This document shows positions 36,934-46,279 of a stretch of 56,997 bases of DNA, one piece after another. The position numbers and the translations under genes were made by a program. This DNA is from Enteractinococcus helveticum (lineage in GTDB: Bacteria > Actinomycetota > Actinomycetes > Actinomycetales > Micrococcaceae). Each line of letters begins with the position of its first letter. Position 1 is the stretch's first letter. Where the stretch lies: contig NZ_LXEY01000116.1 in the NCBI RefSeq assembly GCF_001657475.1, positions 1 to 56,997 on the forward strand. Reading direction: 5' to 3'. The notes under the pieces were generated by a model that was given only the letters and a program-made list of their open reading frames with translations, had not been told where the DNA came from and searched no databases.

Positions 36934-37658
36934 TACGGTTTTTCGATGTCACTCAAACTGTGCCAGGCGGCCAGGCGTTCTGCATCTTTTTTCGTTTTCG
37001 CTTGTGCTGTTGCGTAGCTCTTACCGCCGACAACCAAGGTTGCGCTAAAGGTGCGATCGTGGTCTGGTCCGGTCCCCTCAATCCGATATTCGATGGGCCC
37101 GAGGCCGTTTTTGTCCACGGCGATTTGCACCTGGGTTTTCCAGTCTTTCCCGGCTCCCATGATGTGCTCGTTGTCCAGCAACGGAATGACGTGCTGTTTG
37201 ACGATAGTCCATGCGGCATCAAATCCGGCGTGCAGATATGTCGCGCCGATCAGCGCCTCGAATGTGTCTGCCAGGATCGAATCTTTATTACCACCGTGTG
37301 TACGGATCTCCCCTTCACCTAAGAAGATGTGGGACCCAAGATCTATTCCACGTGCGACGTAGGCTAGTGCGAACGTGGAGACGATCGAAGCGCGTTTTTT
37401 GGCCAGTTCGTTTTCTGCTTCATCGGTAAACGTCTTGTACAGGTAATCCGTTACAAGAACCCCAAGCACTGCATCGCCGAGAAACTCAAGCCGCTCATTG
37501 GTGGGCAACCCATCGTGCTCAAACGCGTAAGACCGGTGAGTTAAAGCAAGACGAAGCATCTCGGGGTCAAAACTGACGCCGAGATGCTTCGATAAGTGTT
37601 CTATTGTGTTCTCAGCGGCCCACGAAATATTGGGCTTGGAATGTGCTGAGCTGGTCAC
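36933..37658 (-). CDS. rnc: Ribonuclease III
   Basis: The protein has 241 residues from GTG 37658, one base after the rpmF stop codon. The signature [13 protein letters not shown] carries the acidic metal ligands, and [12 protein letters not shown] supplies the second pair. A double-stranded-RNA-binding domain fills the last 70 residues. It processes rRNA precursors and structured mRNAs. It is translationally linked to mutM downstream. Confidence 0.97.
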   Translation of the reverse strand: MTSSAHSKPNISWAAENTIEHLSKHLGVSFDPEMLRLALTHRSYAFEHDGLPTNERLEFLGDAVLGVLVTDYLYKTFTDEAENELAKKRASIVSTFALAYVARGIDLGSHIFLGEGEIRTHGGNKDSILADTFEALIGATYLHAGFDAAWTIVKQHVIPLLDNEHIMGAGKDWKTQVQIAVDKNGLGPIEYRIEGTGPDHDRTFSATLVVGGKSYATAQAKTKKDAERLAAWHSLSDIEKP

Positions 37659-37659
37659 T

Positions 37660-37863
37660 TTAGATGTCTGCGACTTTGCGGCCCTTGTATTCCATGAATA
37701 GTGGGGTGCCGGCTGAGTCGGATACGACGTGTGCCTGGTGTGGCAGACGGTATTCTACTTTGCCGTTTTCAACGACCTTGACAAGTTTAGGTGCGGTCGC
37801 TTTCCATTGTGCACGGCGTGAGCGCGTGTTGGAACGGGACATTTTCCGCTTTGGTACAGCCAC
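37660..37863 (-). CDS. rpmF: 50S ribosomal protein bL32
   Basis: The protein has 67 residues, [20 protein letters not shown], from GTG 37863 with AAAGAGA upstream. It has no cysteines, so it is the zinc-free form that is usual in many actinobacteria. It lies two bases from the DUF177 gene upstream and almost touches rnc, the standard arrangement. Confidence 0.98.
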   Translation of the reverse strand: MAVPKRKMSRSNTRSRRAQWKATAPKLVKVVENGKVEYRLPHQAHVVSDSAGTPLFMEYKGRKVADI

Positions 37864-37865
37864 AG

Positions 37866-38477
37866 TTATCTCTTTTCTTGTTGCTCTGAATTTTCAGATG
37901 AAGTTTCTTCGTTTACATTACCCGAAGCAAAATCAGCCAATGCAGCCCAACGCGGGTCTAGCTGTTCGTGGTGGTGATCGGGGCCGGCACCTTCGAGCCG
38001 GACTCCGCACTGATCACAGAGACCTTCACAGTCTGGTGAACACCGAGGTTGGAACGGTAATGAGGTTACCAGGGCATCACGCATAATTGGCTCAATATTG
38101 ATCAAGCCGTGTTCCACGAGATGTTGTTCGTCTGATTCAAGCATCGGATCATGCTCGAATTGGAACAGTTCTTGGATGTCAATGGTGACGGTTTCGGTAA
38201 TGGGGTCTAGACACCGGGAGCACTGACCTGTGAGTGTGCCCTCCACGGTCCCAGAGACCAAGACGCCTTCATGGACTGAATCGAGGCGAATATCCACTTG
38301 CATTGCTGAATCTCGTTCAATTCCTAGAAGAGGAACTGAAAGTTCAGCTGGGGCCGGCCAGGATACTTCAACCTGTTCGGAAGCACCTGGTGCATCGATT
38401 AGATCAGTAATCGACAGGACCCATGGTTTCGTTTTATCAGGAAGTGTAACTCCTGATTGAATACTAATTTCTGACAT
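37866..38477 (-). CDS. DUF177 (YceD-like) protein, large-subunit rRNA accumulation
   Basis: The protein has 203 residues. ATG 38477 is chosen because a perfect AGGAGGT lies 7 bases upstream; the in-frame ATG at 38501 lacks one. Cysteine pairs CSRCLDP (near 90) and [13 protein letters not shown] (near 150) are the family zinc-like motif. YceD proteins are needed for normal 23S rRNA levels and almost always precede rpmF, as here. Confidence 0.93.
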   Translation of the reverse strand: MSEISIQSGVTLPDKTKPWVLSITDLIDAPGASEQVEVSWPAPAELSVPLLGIERDSAMQVDIRLDSVHEGVLVSGTVEGTLTGQCSRCLDPITETVTIDIQELFQFEHDPMLESDEQHLVEHGLINIEPIMRDALVTSLPFQPRCSPDCEGLCDQCGVRLEGAGPDHHHEQLDPRWAALADFASGNVNEETSSENSEQQEKR

Positions 38478-38684
38478 GAGCCGCACCTCCTGGTTGCTCA
38501 TATAACGAGTCTATTATGTTACCGGTTAGACCGGATGAATGAATACTTAGCATCGCTAAAATTCAGTCAAGGCCAGCCAGTAACTCTAGTCCATAATTTA
38601 GTCAGGACAAAATTGGCAACCAAGGAATGTAACGCCGAGGCTTTTCTGATTATTCCAAGATACGCAGAAACCCGCTGAAGGGGT

Positions 38685-39155
38685 CTATTTCAGACCGAAG
38701 CGCTGGGCGACAGCGTATGGGATGAATTCCGAGATGTCCCCTTTGAACCCAACGATTTCTTTGACCAGCGTTGAGGAGACGTGTTGGTAACGAGCGTCGG
38801 CTGGCAGGAAGACTGTCTCAACCCCCGAGAGGTGGCGGTTGAAAGTAGCCATGGGCATCTCGTATTGGAGGTCTCCCGAGTTGCGCACCCCTTTGACCAA
38901 GGCTTGAGCACCATGTTCACGTGCAAAATCTGCAATCAGTCCGCTGCCCATCGGAATCACGGTGACGCCTTGGATAGCCCGAACGGTCTCGGTAATCATG
39001 TCCATACGTTCCTGCAGACTGAACCGGTAAGTCTTTGCCGGATTATTCGATACGGCAACCACTACTTCATCAAAAAGCGAGGCAGCTCTAATGATGATTT
39101 CGATGTGGCCGTTGTGGACAGGGTCAAATGAACCGGGGCATACTGCGCGTTGCAT
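38685..39155 (-). CDS. coaD: Phosphopantetheine adenylyltransferase
   Basis: The protein has 156 residues from ATG 39155; an upstream TTG at 39164 is less likely. CPGSFDPVHNGHIEII holds the nucleotidyltransferase HxGH motif, and SSTLVKEI the ISSTxVR-like motif. It makes dephospho-CoA in coenzyme A synthesis. A 183-base gap separates it from DUF177 downstream; a small ACCC/GGGT hairpin overlaps its stop and may weakly end transcription. Confidence 0.96.
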   Translation of the reverse strand: MQRAVCPGSFDPVHNGHIEIIIRAASLFDEVVVAVSNNPAKTYRFSLQERMDMITETVRAIQGVTVIPMGSGLIADFAREHGAQALVKGVRNSGDLQYEMPMATFNRHLSGVETVFLPADARYQHVSSTLVKEIVGFKGDISEFIPYAVAQRFGLK

Positions 39156-39219
39156 ACGTGTCAATGTAGTCCATAAAAATAGCGCCTGCTATGTTCGACC
39201 AGCGACGTTACGCAAATAG

Positions 39220-39789
39220 TTAATACCCAGTTCGGCGCACGAAGTAGACCATGGCTTCACCATACCGTCGGGCATCAACCACGTAGGTGTCACGGGGCCA
39301 TTCTGGTGCGTCAGATTTCGCGGCACGCTCGAGTACAAACAGACCATCATCCATCAAGGCATAGAAAGCCTGGGTGATGGTCACCAGGAGTTGCTCTTCG
39401 TCGATGTCATACGGTGGATCTGCCAGAATGACATCCCAACTGGATTCCGGTGTGACCCGTAAGAAGCGTTGAACCGGCATGTGGTTGATGTCAACGATCT
39501 GTTGGCCTAATGCCTTATTGACTATGGCAGCGTTTGCTTCAGCGACCTGAGCGGCCGTCCGGGCGTTCTCGACACCGGTCACCTTGGTGGCTCCCCGGGA
39601 GGCCGCTTCAACAGCCAAACCACCGGAGCCTGTGTAGAGGTCCAGCACCGCGTTGCCGGCAACCCAGTCCCGAGAATCCAGCCAGGAGAAGATGGCTTCT
39701 TTGGTGCGTTCGGTGGTTGGTCTGGTATTTGATCCGGGCACGGATTTTAGGGGCAGTCCCCCGGCGTGTCCGGCGACAATCTTTGACAT
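39220..39789 (-). CDS. rsmD: 16S rRNA (guanine966-N2)-methyltransferase RsmD
   Basis: The protein has 189 residues. VLDLYTGSGGLAVEAASRGA is the SAM site and ILADPPYDI the catalytic (D/N)PPY motif of N-methyltransferases. The opening VAGHAGGLPLKSVPGSNTRPT is typical of RsmD. It starts three bases after the recG stop (GAAGAAC upstream), so the two are co-transcribed. Confidence 0.96.
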   Translation of the reverse strand: MSKIVAGHAGGLPLKSVPGSNTRPTTERTKEAIFSWLDSRDWVAGNAVLDLYTGSGGLAVEAASRGATKVTGVENARTAAQVAEANAAIVNKALGQQIVDINHMPVQRFLRVTPESSWDVILADPPYDIDEEQLLVTITQAFYALMDDGLFVLERAAKSDAPEWPRDTYVVDARRYGEAMVYFVRRTGY

Positions 39790-39792
39790 CGT

Positions 39793-41991
39793 TTAGTTCT
39801 TCTCGAGGTAGTCGGATGATTCTTCGTGGGCAGCTTCCCATTCTTCCACGGCGGCCACCAGTTGCGGATAGGCCGTCAGCTTCTCATCGGTGCTGAGCGC
39901 CTGGTTGACCCAGTTTGCGGCGTCGTTGATGAGTTCGGCGTGCTGGATGACCCGCAGGACTTTGAGCTGGCTGGCATAGCCGTGCTGGGCTGCGCCAAGC
40001 ACGTCGCCTTCACCGCGCTGTTGCACATCGGCTTTGGCGATCTCGAAGCCATCTTCGGTGGACTCAATAATGGCCAGGCGATCCAGCGAGGGATGGTGGT
40101 CTGGTAGCCGGGTGGCCAAGAAGCATCGGGCAGCAGCTTCGCCACGGCCTACGCGCCCGCGGAGCTGGTGCAGGGTGGACAGTCCGAAGTATTCGGGATC
40201 CAAAATCGCCATGACGGTGGCATTGGGAACGTCCACACCGACTTCGATAATGGTGGTGGCCACGAGGATATCGATCTGGCGAGCCACGAACTCCCCCATG
40301 ATCTCGTCTTGGGTTTGCTGGTCTTGGCGGCCGTGCAGGCTGTCTACGGTGGCGCTGGCAAAGACGGGGATGTTGCGCAGGGTTTCGGTAATCTCGGCCA
40401 CGTTGGCGGCGTGCGCGTCTGAGGAGAGGTCGTCGGCGTCGTCATGACCTGCGGTATCCGATGGATCGATCTTGGGACAGACCACAAAGGCTTGTCGTCC
40501 GGCGGCGATTTCTTCGGCGATGATTTCCCAGACGCGTTGGATGATCCGGGGGCCGTGGGCCATGCGGGCAAGGTACGTGGTGACCGGTTTGCGCCCGGAG
40601 GGCAGCCCATAGAGCACGGTGACATCTAGGTCGCCGAAGACGGTCATGGCCACGGAGCGTGGGATCGGCGTGGCGGTCATGACCAGCATGTGCACCCCGG
40701 GGTTGGCTTGGCGTAGGGCTTCGCGCTGATCGACGCCAAAGCGGTGCTGTTCATCAATGACCACGAGTCCGAGGTCGGCGAAATGAACGTTATCGGAGAA
40801 GATGGCGTGGGTTGCGATCACGATGCCGGCCTGGCCGGTGGTGATTTTCAGGAGGGCCTCTTGTTTTTGTCCGGTGGTCATCGATCCGGTCAGTAAGACC
40901 ACTTCAGTGGAGGGCCCTTGCCAGGAGGTCAGTTGCCCGGCGGTGGCCAGTGGGCCCAGCGTGTTGGTGATGGATCGGTAGTGTTGTCCGGCAAGGACTT
41001 CGGTTGGGGCGACCAGCACGGCCTGTGCTCCGGCATCTACCACCTGTGCCATGGCACGCAGTGCGACCAGGGTTTTGCCCGAGCCGACTTCACCCTGCAG
41101 CAGGCGTGACATTGGGTGTTCGGAGTTGAGTTCGGCTGCGATCTCGGCGCCGGCGTCTTGCTGGCCGCCAGTGAGTTCGAATGGCAGTTGGGCATCGAGA
41201 TGGGCCAGAATGCCGTGGTCAACGGGCGCATAGGCGGTGGCCGGAATGATTGTGCGGTTGCGCAGGCGGCGGCGTGCCAGCAACGTTTGGAGGATGAGGG
41301 CTTCCTGGGCTGCAAAGCGTCGTCGGGCAGCAGCTGCCTGGCTGAGGTTCTCCGGGCGGTGGATGTGTTGATAGGCCACAGATAGGGCTGGCAGGTCCTG
41401 ATTGAGTTCTGTCAGGAAGTCTTGGGGCACCGGATCGCTAATGGCAGCCCAGTTGATGGCGTCGAGAACGAGCTCGATGGCGGAGCGGATGGTCCATGAG
41501 GGAACTTTGGATTTTGCCGGGTAGACGGGGATGGGGGCCAGATCGGTGTGAGAATGTTCGTGTTCTTCGGGCAGGACGGTGAAGTCGGGGTTGGTCAGGG
41601 TGAGTTCCCCGCGGTAGGTGGAGGTCTTGCCGTGGAACATGGCCAGCGTGCCGGGGGTGAGTTGGTCTTTGGCGGCCCAGCCGTTGAAGAACGCCATGGA
41701 CAGAGTGCCGGGCAGGCCGGTGTCGGAGGCTTCGTCTGTGACGGTGACATCGACCAGGAAACCTTTGCGGGCTCGCATTGGACGGTTGGTGGCCGTGAGC
41801 ACCCGGGCGATGACGGTGACCTGCTCCCCCAGTGGGAGTTGGACGATGGGGGTTAGTTCGCCGCGTTCGATGTAGCGGCGCGGGAAGTAGTTTAGGGCGT
41901 GGCCGGTGGTGGTGATCCCAAGGTGCTTTGCTAAGTGCTCGGCGGTTTTGTTTCCGAGCAACGGTGCAAGCGGCTGATTGAAGGGGTCCAC
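39793..41991 (-). CDS. recG: ATP-dependent DNA helicase RecG
   Basis: The protein has 732 residues from GTG 41991, whose G is shared with the TAG stop of the DAK2 gene (TAGTG). The wedge/OB region lies within about 40-190. Walker A is GEVGSGKTLVALRA and motif II is DEQHRFG, then TATPIPRS (motif III), the helicase C half and QLRGRVGRG (motif VI). RecG remodels stalled replication forks and Holliday junctions. Its DNA is clearly GC-rich, in contrast with the transferase block. Confidence 0.97.
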   Translation of the reverse strand: MDPFNQPLAPLLGNKTAEHLAKHLGITTTGHALNYFPRRYIERGELTPIVQLPLGEQVTVIARVLTATNRPMRARKGFLVDVTVTDEASDTGLPGTLSMAFFNGWAAKDQLTPGTLAMFHGKTSTYRGELTLTNPDFTVLPEEHEHSHTDLAPIPVYPAKSKVPSWTIRSAIELVLDAINWAAISDPVPQDFLTELNQDLPALSVAYQHIHRPENLSQAAAARRRFAAQEALILQTLLARRRLRNRTIIPATAYAPVDHGILAHLDAQLPFELTGGQQDAGAEIAAELNSEHPMSRLLQGEVGSGKTLVALRAMAQVVDAGAQAVLVAPTEVLAGQHYRSITNTLGPLATAGQLTSWQGPSTEVVLLTGSMTTGQKQEALLKITTGQAGIVIATHAIFSDNVHFADLGLVVIDEQHRFGVDQREALRQANPGVHMLVMTATPIPRSVAMTVFGDLDVTVLYGLPSGRKPVTTYLARMAHGPRIIQRVWEIIAEEIAAGRQAFVVCPKIDPSDTAGHDDADDLSSDAHAANVAEITETLRNIPVFASATVDSLHGRQDQQTQDEIMGEFVARQIDILVATTIIEVGVDVPNATVMAILDPEYFGLSTLHQLRGRVGRGEAAARCFLATRLPDHHPSLDRLAIIESTEDGFEIAKADVQQRGEGDVLGAAQHGYASQLKVLRVIQHAELINDAANWVNQALSTDEKLTAYPQLVAAVEEWEAAHEESSDYLEKN

Positions 41992-43067
41992 TACTTGGGG
42001 TCTTCTGTGGTTGCTTCTGTTACGGGGTGGCACTGCGCGTCGACGGTGGTGTTGCCGGCGTGCAGCGGGGTGATGGCCAGGTTTTCGGTGTCGCCCAGTG
42101 GGCGGATGAGTTTCATGGCGTCATCGGGTTCTGCCACGTGGACGTGGACGCGCCAGCGGATGGTGCCGTTATCGTCTTCGATGGTGTTGATGGGGCTCAT
42201 GATGACCGAGTTGCCGATTTCGTTGAGCCCAATGCGCAGGGTGGCGGCATCTAGTGGCGTCAGCTGCAGGGAGCACATGACCTCGTAGGCTTCGGCGACC
42301 TGCATGTCTTGGTGGACGTGTGGGTGGGCGACGTGGAAGCCGTGGATGGACTCTAGGATTTCTGGGTCTAGGGATTCGCCTTGGACGGTGGCGCGCAGGG
42401 CGTCAAAGACTAAGAGCAGACCGGTGGCGCCGGCGTCGACGACCTGTGCTTCGGAGAGTTCGGCCAGCTGGTTTTCGGTTTCTTCAACAGCCAACCACGC
42501 GGTTTCGACGATGCGCGAGGTCATTTCGCCCAGGGTTTTGCGCGAGTTCTGTTGATCTTCGGGCTGCTGGTTAATGGAGCCCCGGAAGTTCGCGGCCGTG
42601 GCAGCGGCGGTATCCAGGATGGTCAGCATGGTCCCTTCCTGGGGATCCGACAAGGCGGCCCAGGCGGCGGCACTGGCACGCTGTAGGCCTAAGGCCAGCA
42701 GCGGTGCGGTCAGCCGGGTGGCCTTGGAGAGGGGCTCGGCTAGTGCATTGAGCATGACGGCGATCAGGGTTCCGGAGTTGCCTTGGGCGTGGTCCAGGGC
42801 GGCGGTTGCTGCGGTGGCTAGGGCTTTGCCGGCGCTGGCGTTGGCATCAACGTCCTCGAGTGCACGGGTGGCGGCTGCCACGGTGTGATAGAGGTTGGAG
42901 CCGGTATCGCCGTCGGGCACAGGGAAAATGTTGATCGCGTTGAGCCGGTCGGAGTTGTTGCCGAGGGCTGATTCGGCAAGCTTTAACCAATTGAAGATAA
43001 GCTTGGCCGACCCGTGGTCATGTTGAGCACCGGTACTTGGTGGTTGTTGCGTTACTTCAGTCATCAT
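41991..43067 (-). CDS. DAK2-domain protein (FakA-like, short form)
   Basis: The protein has 358 residues; ATG 43067 and 43064 are adjacent. The DAK2 domain (about 20-205) has the VPDGDTGSN metal/phosphate motif (50-58) and HAQGNSGT. A middle domain follows (about 260-330, ending RVHVHVAEPDDAMKLI). FakA fatty-acid kinases are about 550 residues and carry a further C-terminal domain for the FakB partner; it is absent here. The gene may therefore encode a reduced kinase or a protein with another partner. The coupling to recG is the usual actinobacterial arrangement. Confidence 0.88.
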   Translation of the reverse strand: MMTEVTQQPPSTGAQHDHGSAKLIFNWLKLAESALGNNSDRLNAINIFPVPDGDTGSNLYHTVAAATRALEDVDANASAGKALATAATAALDHAQGNSGTLIAVMLNALAEPLSKATRLTAPLLALGLQRASAAAWAALSDPQEGTMLTILDTAAATAANFRGSINQQPEDQQNSRKTLGEMTSRIVETAWLAVEETENQLAELSEAQVVDAGATGLLLVFDALRATVQGESLDPEILESIHGFHVAHPHVHQDMQVAEAYEVMCSLQLTPLDAATLRIGLNEIGNSVIMSPINTIEDDNGTIRWRVHVHVAEPDDAMKLIRPLGDTENLAITPLHAGNTTVDAQCHPVTEATTEDPK

Positions 43068-43234
43068 GGTTCATTTCGTGTAGGACCCACTGACAGGTCT
43101 ACGTCACCTGCAACCATAGTATCGCGGTTGGCCGGTGTCACGTGGGCGCGCAGCGCGAGGCGCGCATTTCCTTGGTAGCCGCCAGGGGCGAAAACTGACG
43201 GGAGCGGGTGGGTGAGTGTTTTAGTGTTAGTGGT

Positions 43235-43774
43235 ATGTCGAAAACAACTCGTGTCATCCGTGGTGCCGCACTGGCGGCCGTTGCTGGTCTGAGCCTGACG
43301 GCCTGTACGTCCCTGGTGGCCGGTATTGAGGTTGCACCGGATGCCACGGATCCATTGTGTGCTGAGGCCATGGTGGCTATGCCCGAGGAGATTGCCGGGC
43401 ATGAGCGGCGTCGGACTGATTCGCAGTCTACGGCGGCCTGGGGGGATCCTGCCGTGGCGGTGTTCCGCTGTGGCGTGGAGGTTCCTGGCCCAACCACTGA
43501 TGAGTGTGTTGGGGCCAATGGCGTGGATTGGGTTGTTCGCGAAGAGGGTACCAACTGGCGCATTACCACCTATGGGCGGCAACCGGCCATGGAAGTGCTC
43601 TTTGATGGTGAGCGGGTTTCGTCGTCGTCGATCATGGTGGATATTGGTAATGCTGCCGCACGAGTTCCGGCCGAGGGTGGGTGCACCGATCCGGCCGATG
43701 CCCAAGTCATTCCGGGTGTGGATGATCTGGATGATCGCATTCCTGAGGGTGTTGCCCCACAGGAAGGCCAGTGA
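43235..43774 (+). CDS. DUF3515 lipoprotein
   Basis: The protein has 179 residues from ATG 43235. The signal peptide ends in the lipobox LSLTAC (Cys about 22), so it is lipid-anchored outside the cell. VFRCGVEVPGPTTDECVG and VDWVVREEG are typical of DUF3515. Its function is unknown. In many Micrococcales it neighbours ddl and thiL; here a TIR gene separates it from ddl. It is transcribed opposite to its upstream neighbour. Confidence 0.87.
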   Translation: MSKTTRVIRGAALAAVAGLSLTACTSLVAGIEVAPDATDPLCAEAMVAMPEEIAGHERRRTDSQSTAAWGDPAVAVFRCGVEVPGPTTDECVGANGVDWVVREEGTNWRITTYGRQPAMEVLFDGERVSSSSIMVDIGNAAARVPAEGGCTDPADAQVIPGVDDLDDRIPEGVAPQEGQ

Positions 43775-43941
43775 TACGCCTCACGAAACTTCGGCGTGGA
43801 CTTGTACTCCACCTTTATATACTTCCACTTCGTGCAGCACCCTGACTGGGTTCTAATGCATCTAAACTATACTCTCATACTGCTGTATGTTCCTTAGTAA
43901 AATGTACGACTAGTTATCTAACCTGGCATAAGGGAGCTTCA

Positions 43942-45129
43942 GTGAGCGAAATTTCTATTGATCGTCCTCCGATTCAGATTTTCCTTAGTTACACCCGTCA
44001 AGACGATACGGTCTTCGGATTCGCAAAACCCCTCAAGGAGTCCCTCGAGACGATTCTGAAAGTAATGTCCGGTCGTCCAACGGCAGTCTTCTTAGATAGA
44101 GAAAGTATCGAACTTGGCGACAACTGGCATGAGAAAATCCAACAAGGCGTATACTCCTCACTCATATTTTTGGCGGTTTATTCAGCAAATTATGTTGAAA
44201 GTGATGCCTGTCGAGAAGAGTTCATGCTTTTCCAAGACCAGTCCACCCGCCTACACGTATCACGCCTGCTTATTCCGATCGCGTTACTAGGCTATGAGAG
44301 TCTTGCACCAGAAAATCAGGACGAAATTTCCGACTACGTTAGAGCTCATCAATTCGTAGATTACAAACAAGCGTGGATTCAAGGTACAGACTCAGCCGCG
44401 TTTAGACAGGTTGTCTCAGATATAGCTACAAGAGTAGTACAAGCGTTGGAGTCCGCCGAAGACACATTGGCACAGACTGAGGAGCAACTGGCGGACCAAG
44501 CCCTCCACCCAAATGAGGTTGACGAATCTGCCGGTGCCGAGGTTTCTCAGGATACAAGTAGCCCGAAGGCAACAGAAATAGACTATTCATCTCAAGAAGA
44601 ATGGGGCCTTCTCGACCTCAATGTGGCACTGCACGATAATTTAAGTGCGATTACTGACGAAACCCAGGAACTTGGTGACGCTCTCTCAGAATTCCAAAAT
44701 ATGCCACCCCAGCCTGCGAACGGCCGGGACCCGCGTGTGGCGTCAAAATACATGTTCCAAGTTGCTCAAGCATTGAAGGACCCTTCCCTGCGTATTGGGG
44801 AGCACGGGAAGAATCTCCTCGATAAAGTACGTGACTCCGACAGGGTCCTCGCTCGAATAATTAGCTTACTTCTGGAGGGCGGCTCGGAAGAACAAATTCT
44901 GCGAGTCCATTCAGATCTTAGTGAAAATGTCGAGACCCTAGCTGAGTTGGATCAGATGGTCGGTCAAATGCAACAAATCTTGGATTCGATGAAGAGTGCT
45001 GAAATGGTAAGTGCATCTATTCGGAAAGTACTAAGACCTGCTCGTTCAGGCATCACCGCCGTCCAAGACTCGGCGAGAGTTATCACGCGGTGGCCAGAAA
45101 TGGTTAACTCGCTAAAGCAAGATTCTTAA
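43942..45129 (+). CDS. Stand-alone TIR-domain protein
   Basis: The protein has 395 residues from GTG 43942 with AAGGGAG 7 bases upstream. Residues about 10-150 are a TIR domain: IFLSYTRQDD (first strand and BB-loop side), VFLDRESIELGDNWHEKI, and SDACREEF, whose SxxCxxE pattern (Glu93) matches the catalytic Glu of NAD-cleaving TIR enzymes. Residues 160-395 are acidic, helical and coiled-coil-like with no motif known to me. There is no TM helix or signal. The gene is AT-richer than the flanking DUF3515 and ddl genes and breaks their usual adjacency, so it was probably acquired. A TATACT box at 43868-43873 may drive it. NADase-based defence or stress is the likeliest role, but no partner sensor gene is next to it. 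Confidence 0.88.
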   Translation: MSEISIDRPPIQIFLSYTRQDDTVFGFAKPLKESLETILKVMSGRPTAVFLDRESIELGDNWHEKIQQGVYSSLIFLAVYSANYVESDACREEFMLFQDQSTRLHVSRLLIPIALLGYESLAPENQDEISDYVRAHQFVDYKQAWIQGTDSAAFRQVVSDIATRVVQALESAEDTLAQTEEQLADQALHPNEVDESAGAEVSQDTSSPKATEIDYSSQEEWGLLDLNVALHDNLSAITDETQELGDALSEFQNMPPQPANGRDPRVASKYMFQVAQALKDPSLRIGEHGKNLLDKVRDSDRVLARIISLLLEGGSEEQILRVHSDLSENVETLAELDQMVGQMQQILDSMKSAEMVSASIRKVLRPARSGITAVQDSARVITRWPEMVNSLKQDS

Positions 45130-45136
45130 AGCTTCC

Positions 45137-46279
45137 CTAGTCCTGTTGGGCTAAGGCAAGTAGGGTGTCGATGAGTTCTGGGTAGTCGATGCCGGTGCGC
45201 TGCCACATTTGTGGGTACATCGAAATCGGGGTGAACCCGGGCATCGTGTTAATTTCGTTGATGATGAGTTCGTTGTCATACGTGTAGAAAAAGTCCACGC
45301 GGGATAGGCCTGCTGCATCCACGGCTTGGAATGCGGTGACGGCTTGGGCGCGGACTAACGCGGTGACGTCGTCGGCGAGTTCTGCCGGGCAGGATAGTTC
45401 AGCGCTGTTCTCGGATTGGTATTTCGAGGTGAAGTCGTAGAACTGGAAGTCTTGATCGTCGTCGGTCACCACGATTTCGCCCGGATAGGATGCCTTGGGT
45501 TTGGCACCGTTGAGGCCATCGAGCACACCGCATTCAATTTCGCGGCCCAGTATGCCTTGTTCAACGACGACCTTGGTGTCGTATTGGCGAGCGTGTTCGA
45601 TGGCTTGTTCTAACTCGGAGAGCAGGGTGATGCGGGTGATGCCCAGCGAGGAGCCACCGCGTGCCGGTTTCACAAACAGTGGGAGCTCAAGTTTGGCGAT
45701 CTCTTCTAAGACCGCGGTGCGGTTGGTGTGCCAGTCGGTCTCGGTCACGGTGACCCAGGGGCCCACGTGTAGTCCGGCGTGGCGGAAGGCGATCTTCATG
45801 AAGTGTTTATCCATACCCACCGCAGAGGCCAGCACTCCGGCGCCGACGTAGGGCAGGTTGAGGGTTTCAAACAGGCCTTGGACCGTGCCGTCTTCACCAT
45901 TGGGTCCGTGCAGCAGCGGGAAGGCGACGTCGATATCGGCAATCACGTTGCCCTCAACGTCGATCAGCTGGGTTGAGGAGTTGACCGAGCGCAGGGCCAC
46001 CGGGGTGTCGGTGGCGGGGACTTCGGGCAGCTCATCAGACAGTGCGGTGGTGTGTGTGGTTTCCACCGGGCGCTCGTTGATCAGGGTGGCCACCGACCAG
46101 TCGGCGTCGTCGGGCTGGTGAGTGCCGGCTAATACCCAGTCGCCATGGTGGTTGATGCCCACCGGGATGGGATTATAGTGGTTGCGGTCCAGCGCGTTGA
46201 GGACACCCACGGCGGTCACAATGGACACGGGGTGTTCTGGGGATTGGCCGCCGAATAGAACAAGAACGTTTTTGGTCAC
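45137..46279 (-). CDS. ddl: D-alanine--D-alanine ligase
   Basis: The protein has 380 residues. The opening LVLFGGQSPEHPVS is typical of Ddl. LHGPNGEDGTVQGL, VKPARGGSSLGITR (ATP-grasp) and VDFFYTYDNELIINEINTMPGFTP follow in order. It makes the D-Ala-D-Ala dipeptide for peptidoglycan; the FYDFTSKYQ stretch suits a D-Ala-specific enzyme. GTG 46279 overlaps the gpsA stop by four bases (GTGA). It is convergent with the TIR gene, seven bases apart. Confidence 0.97.
   Translation of the reverse strand: MTKNVLVLFGGQSPEHPVSIVTAVGVLNALDRNHYNPIPVGINHHGDWVLAGTHQPDDADWSVATLINERPVETTHTTALSDELPEVPATDTPVALRSVNSSTQLIDVEGNVIADIDVAFPLLHGPNGEDGTVQGLFETLNLPYVGAGVLASAVGMDKHFMKIAFRHAGLHVGPWVTVTETDWHTNRTAVLEEIAKLELPLFVKPARGGSSLGITRITLLSELEQAIEHARQYDTKVVVEQGILGREIECGVLDGLNGAKPKASYPGEIVVTDDDQDFQFYDFTSKYQSENSAELSCPAELADDVTALVRAQAVTAFQAVDAAGLSRVDFFYTYDNELIINEINTMPGFTPISMYPQMWQRTGIDYPELIDTLLALAQQD

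Noticed and set aside
37660..37863. Missing zinc cysteines in ribosomal protein L32
   Set aside because: Cysteine-free L32 is a normal form in many actinobacteria, so it is not a sign of damage.
43064..43705. Minus-strand open frame opposite the DUF3515 lipoprotein gene, about 210 codons
   Set aside because: The plus-strand gene has a signal peptide, lipobox and family motifs; the opposite frame is Pro/Arg/His-rich low-information sequence typical of an antisense shadow.
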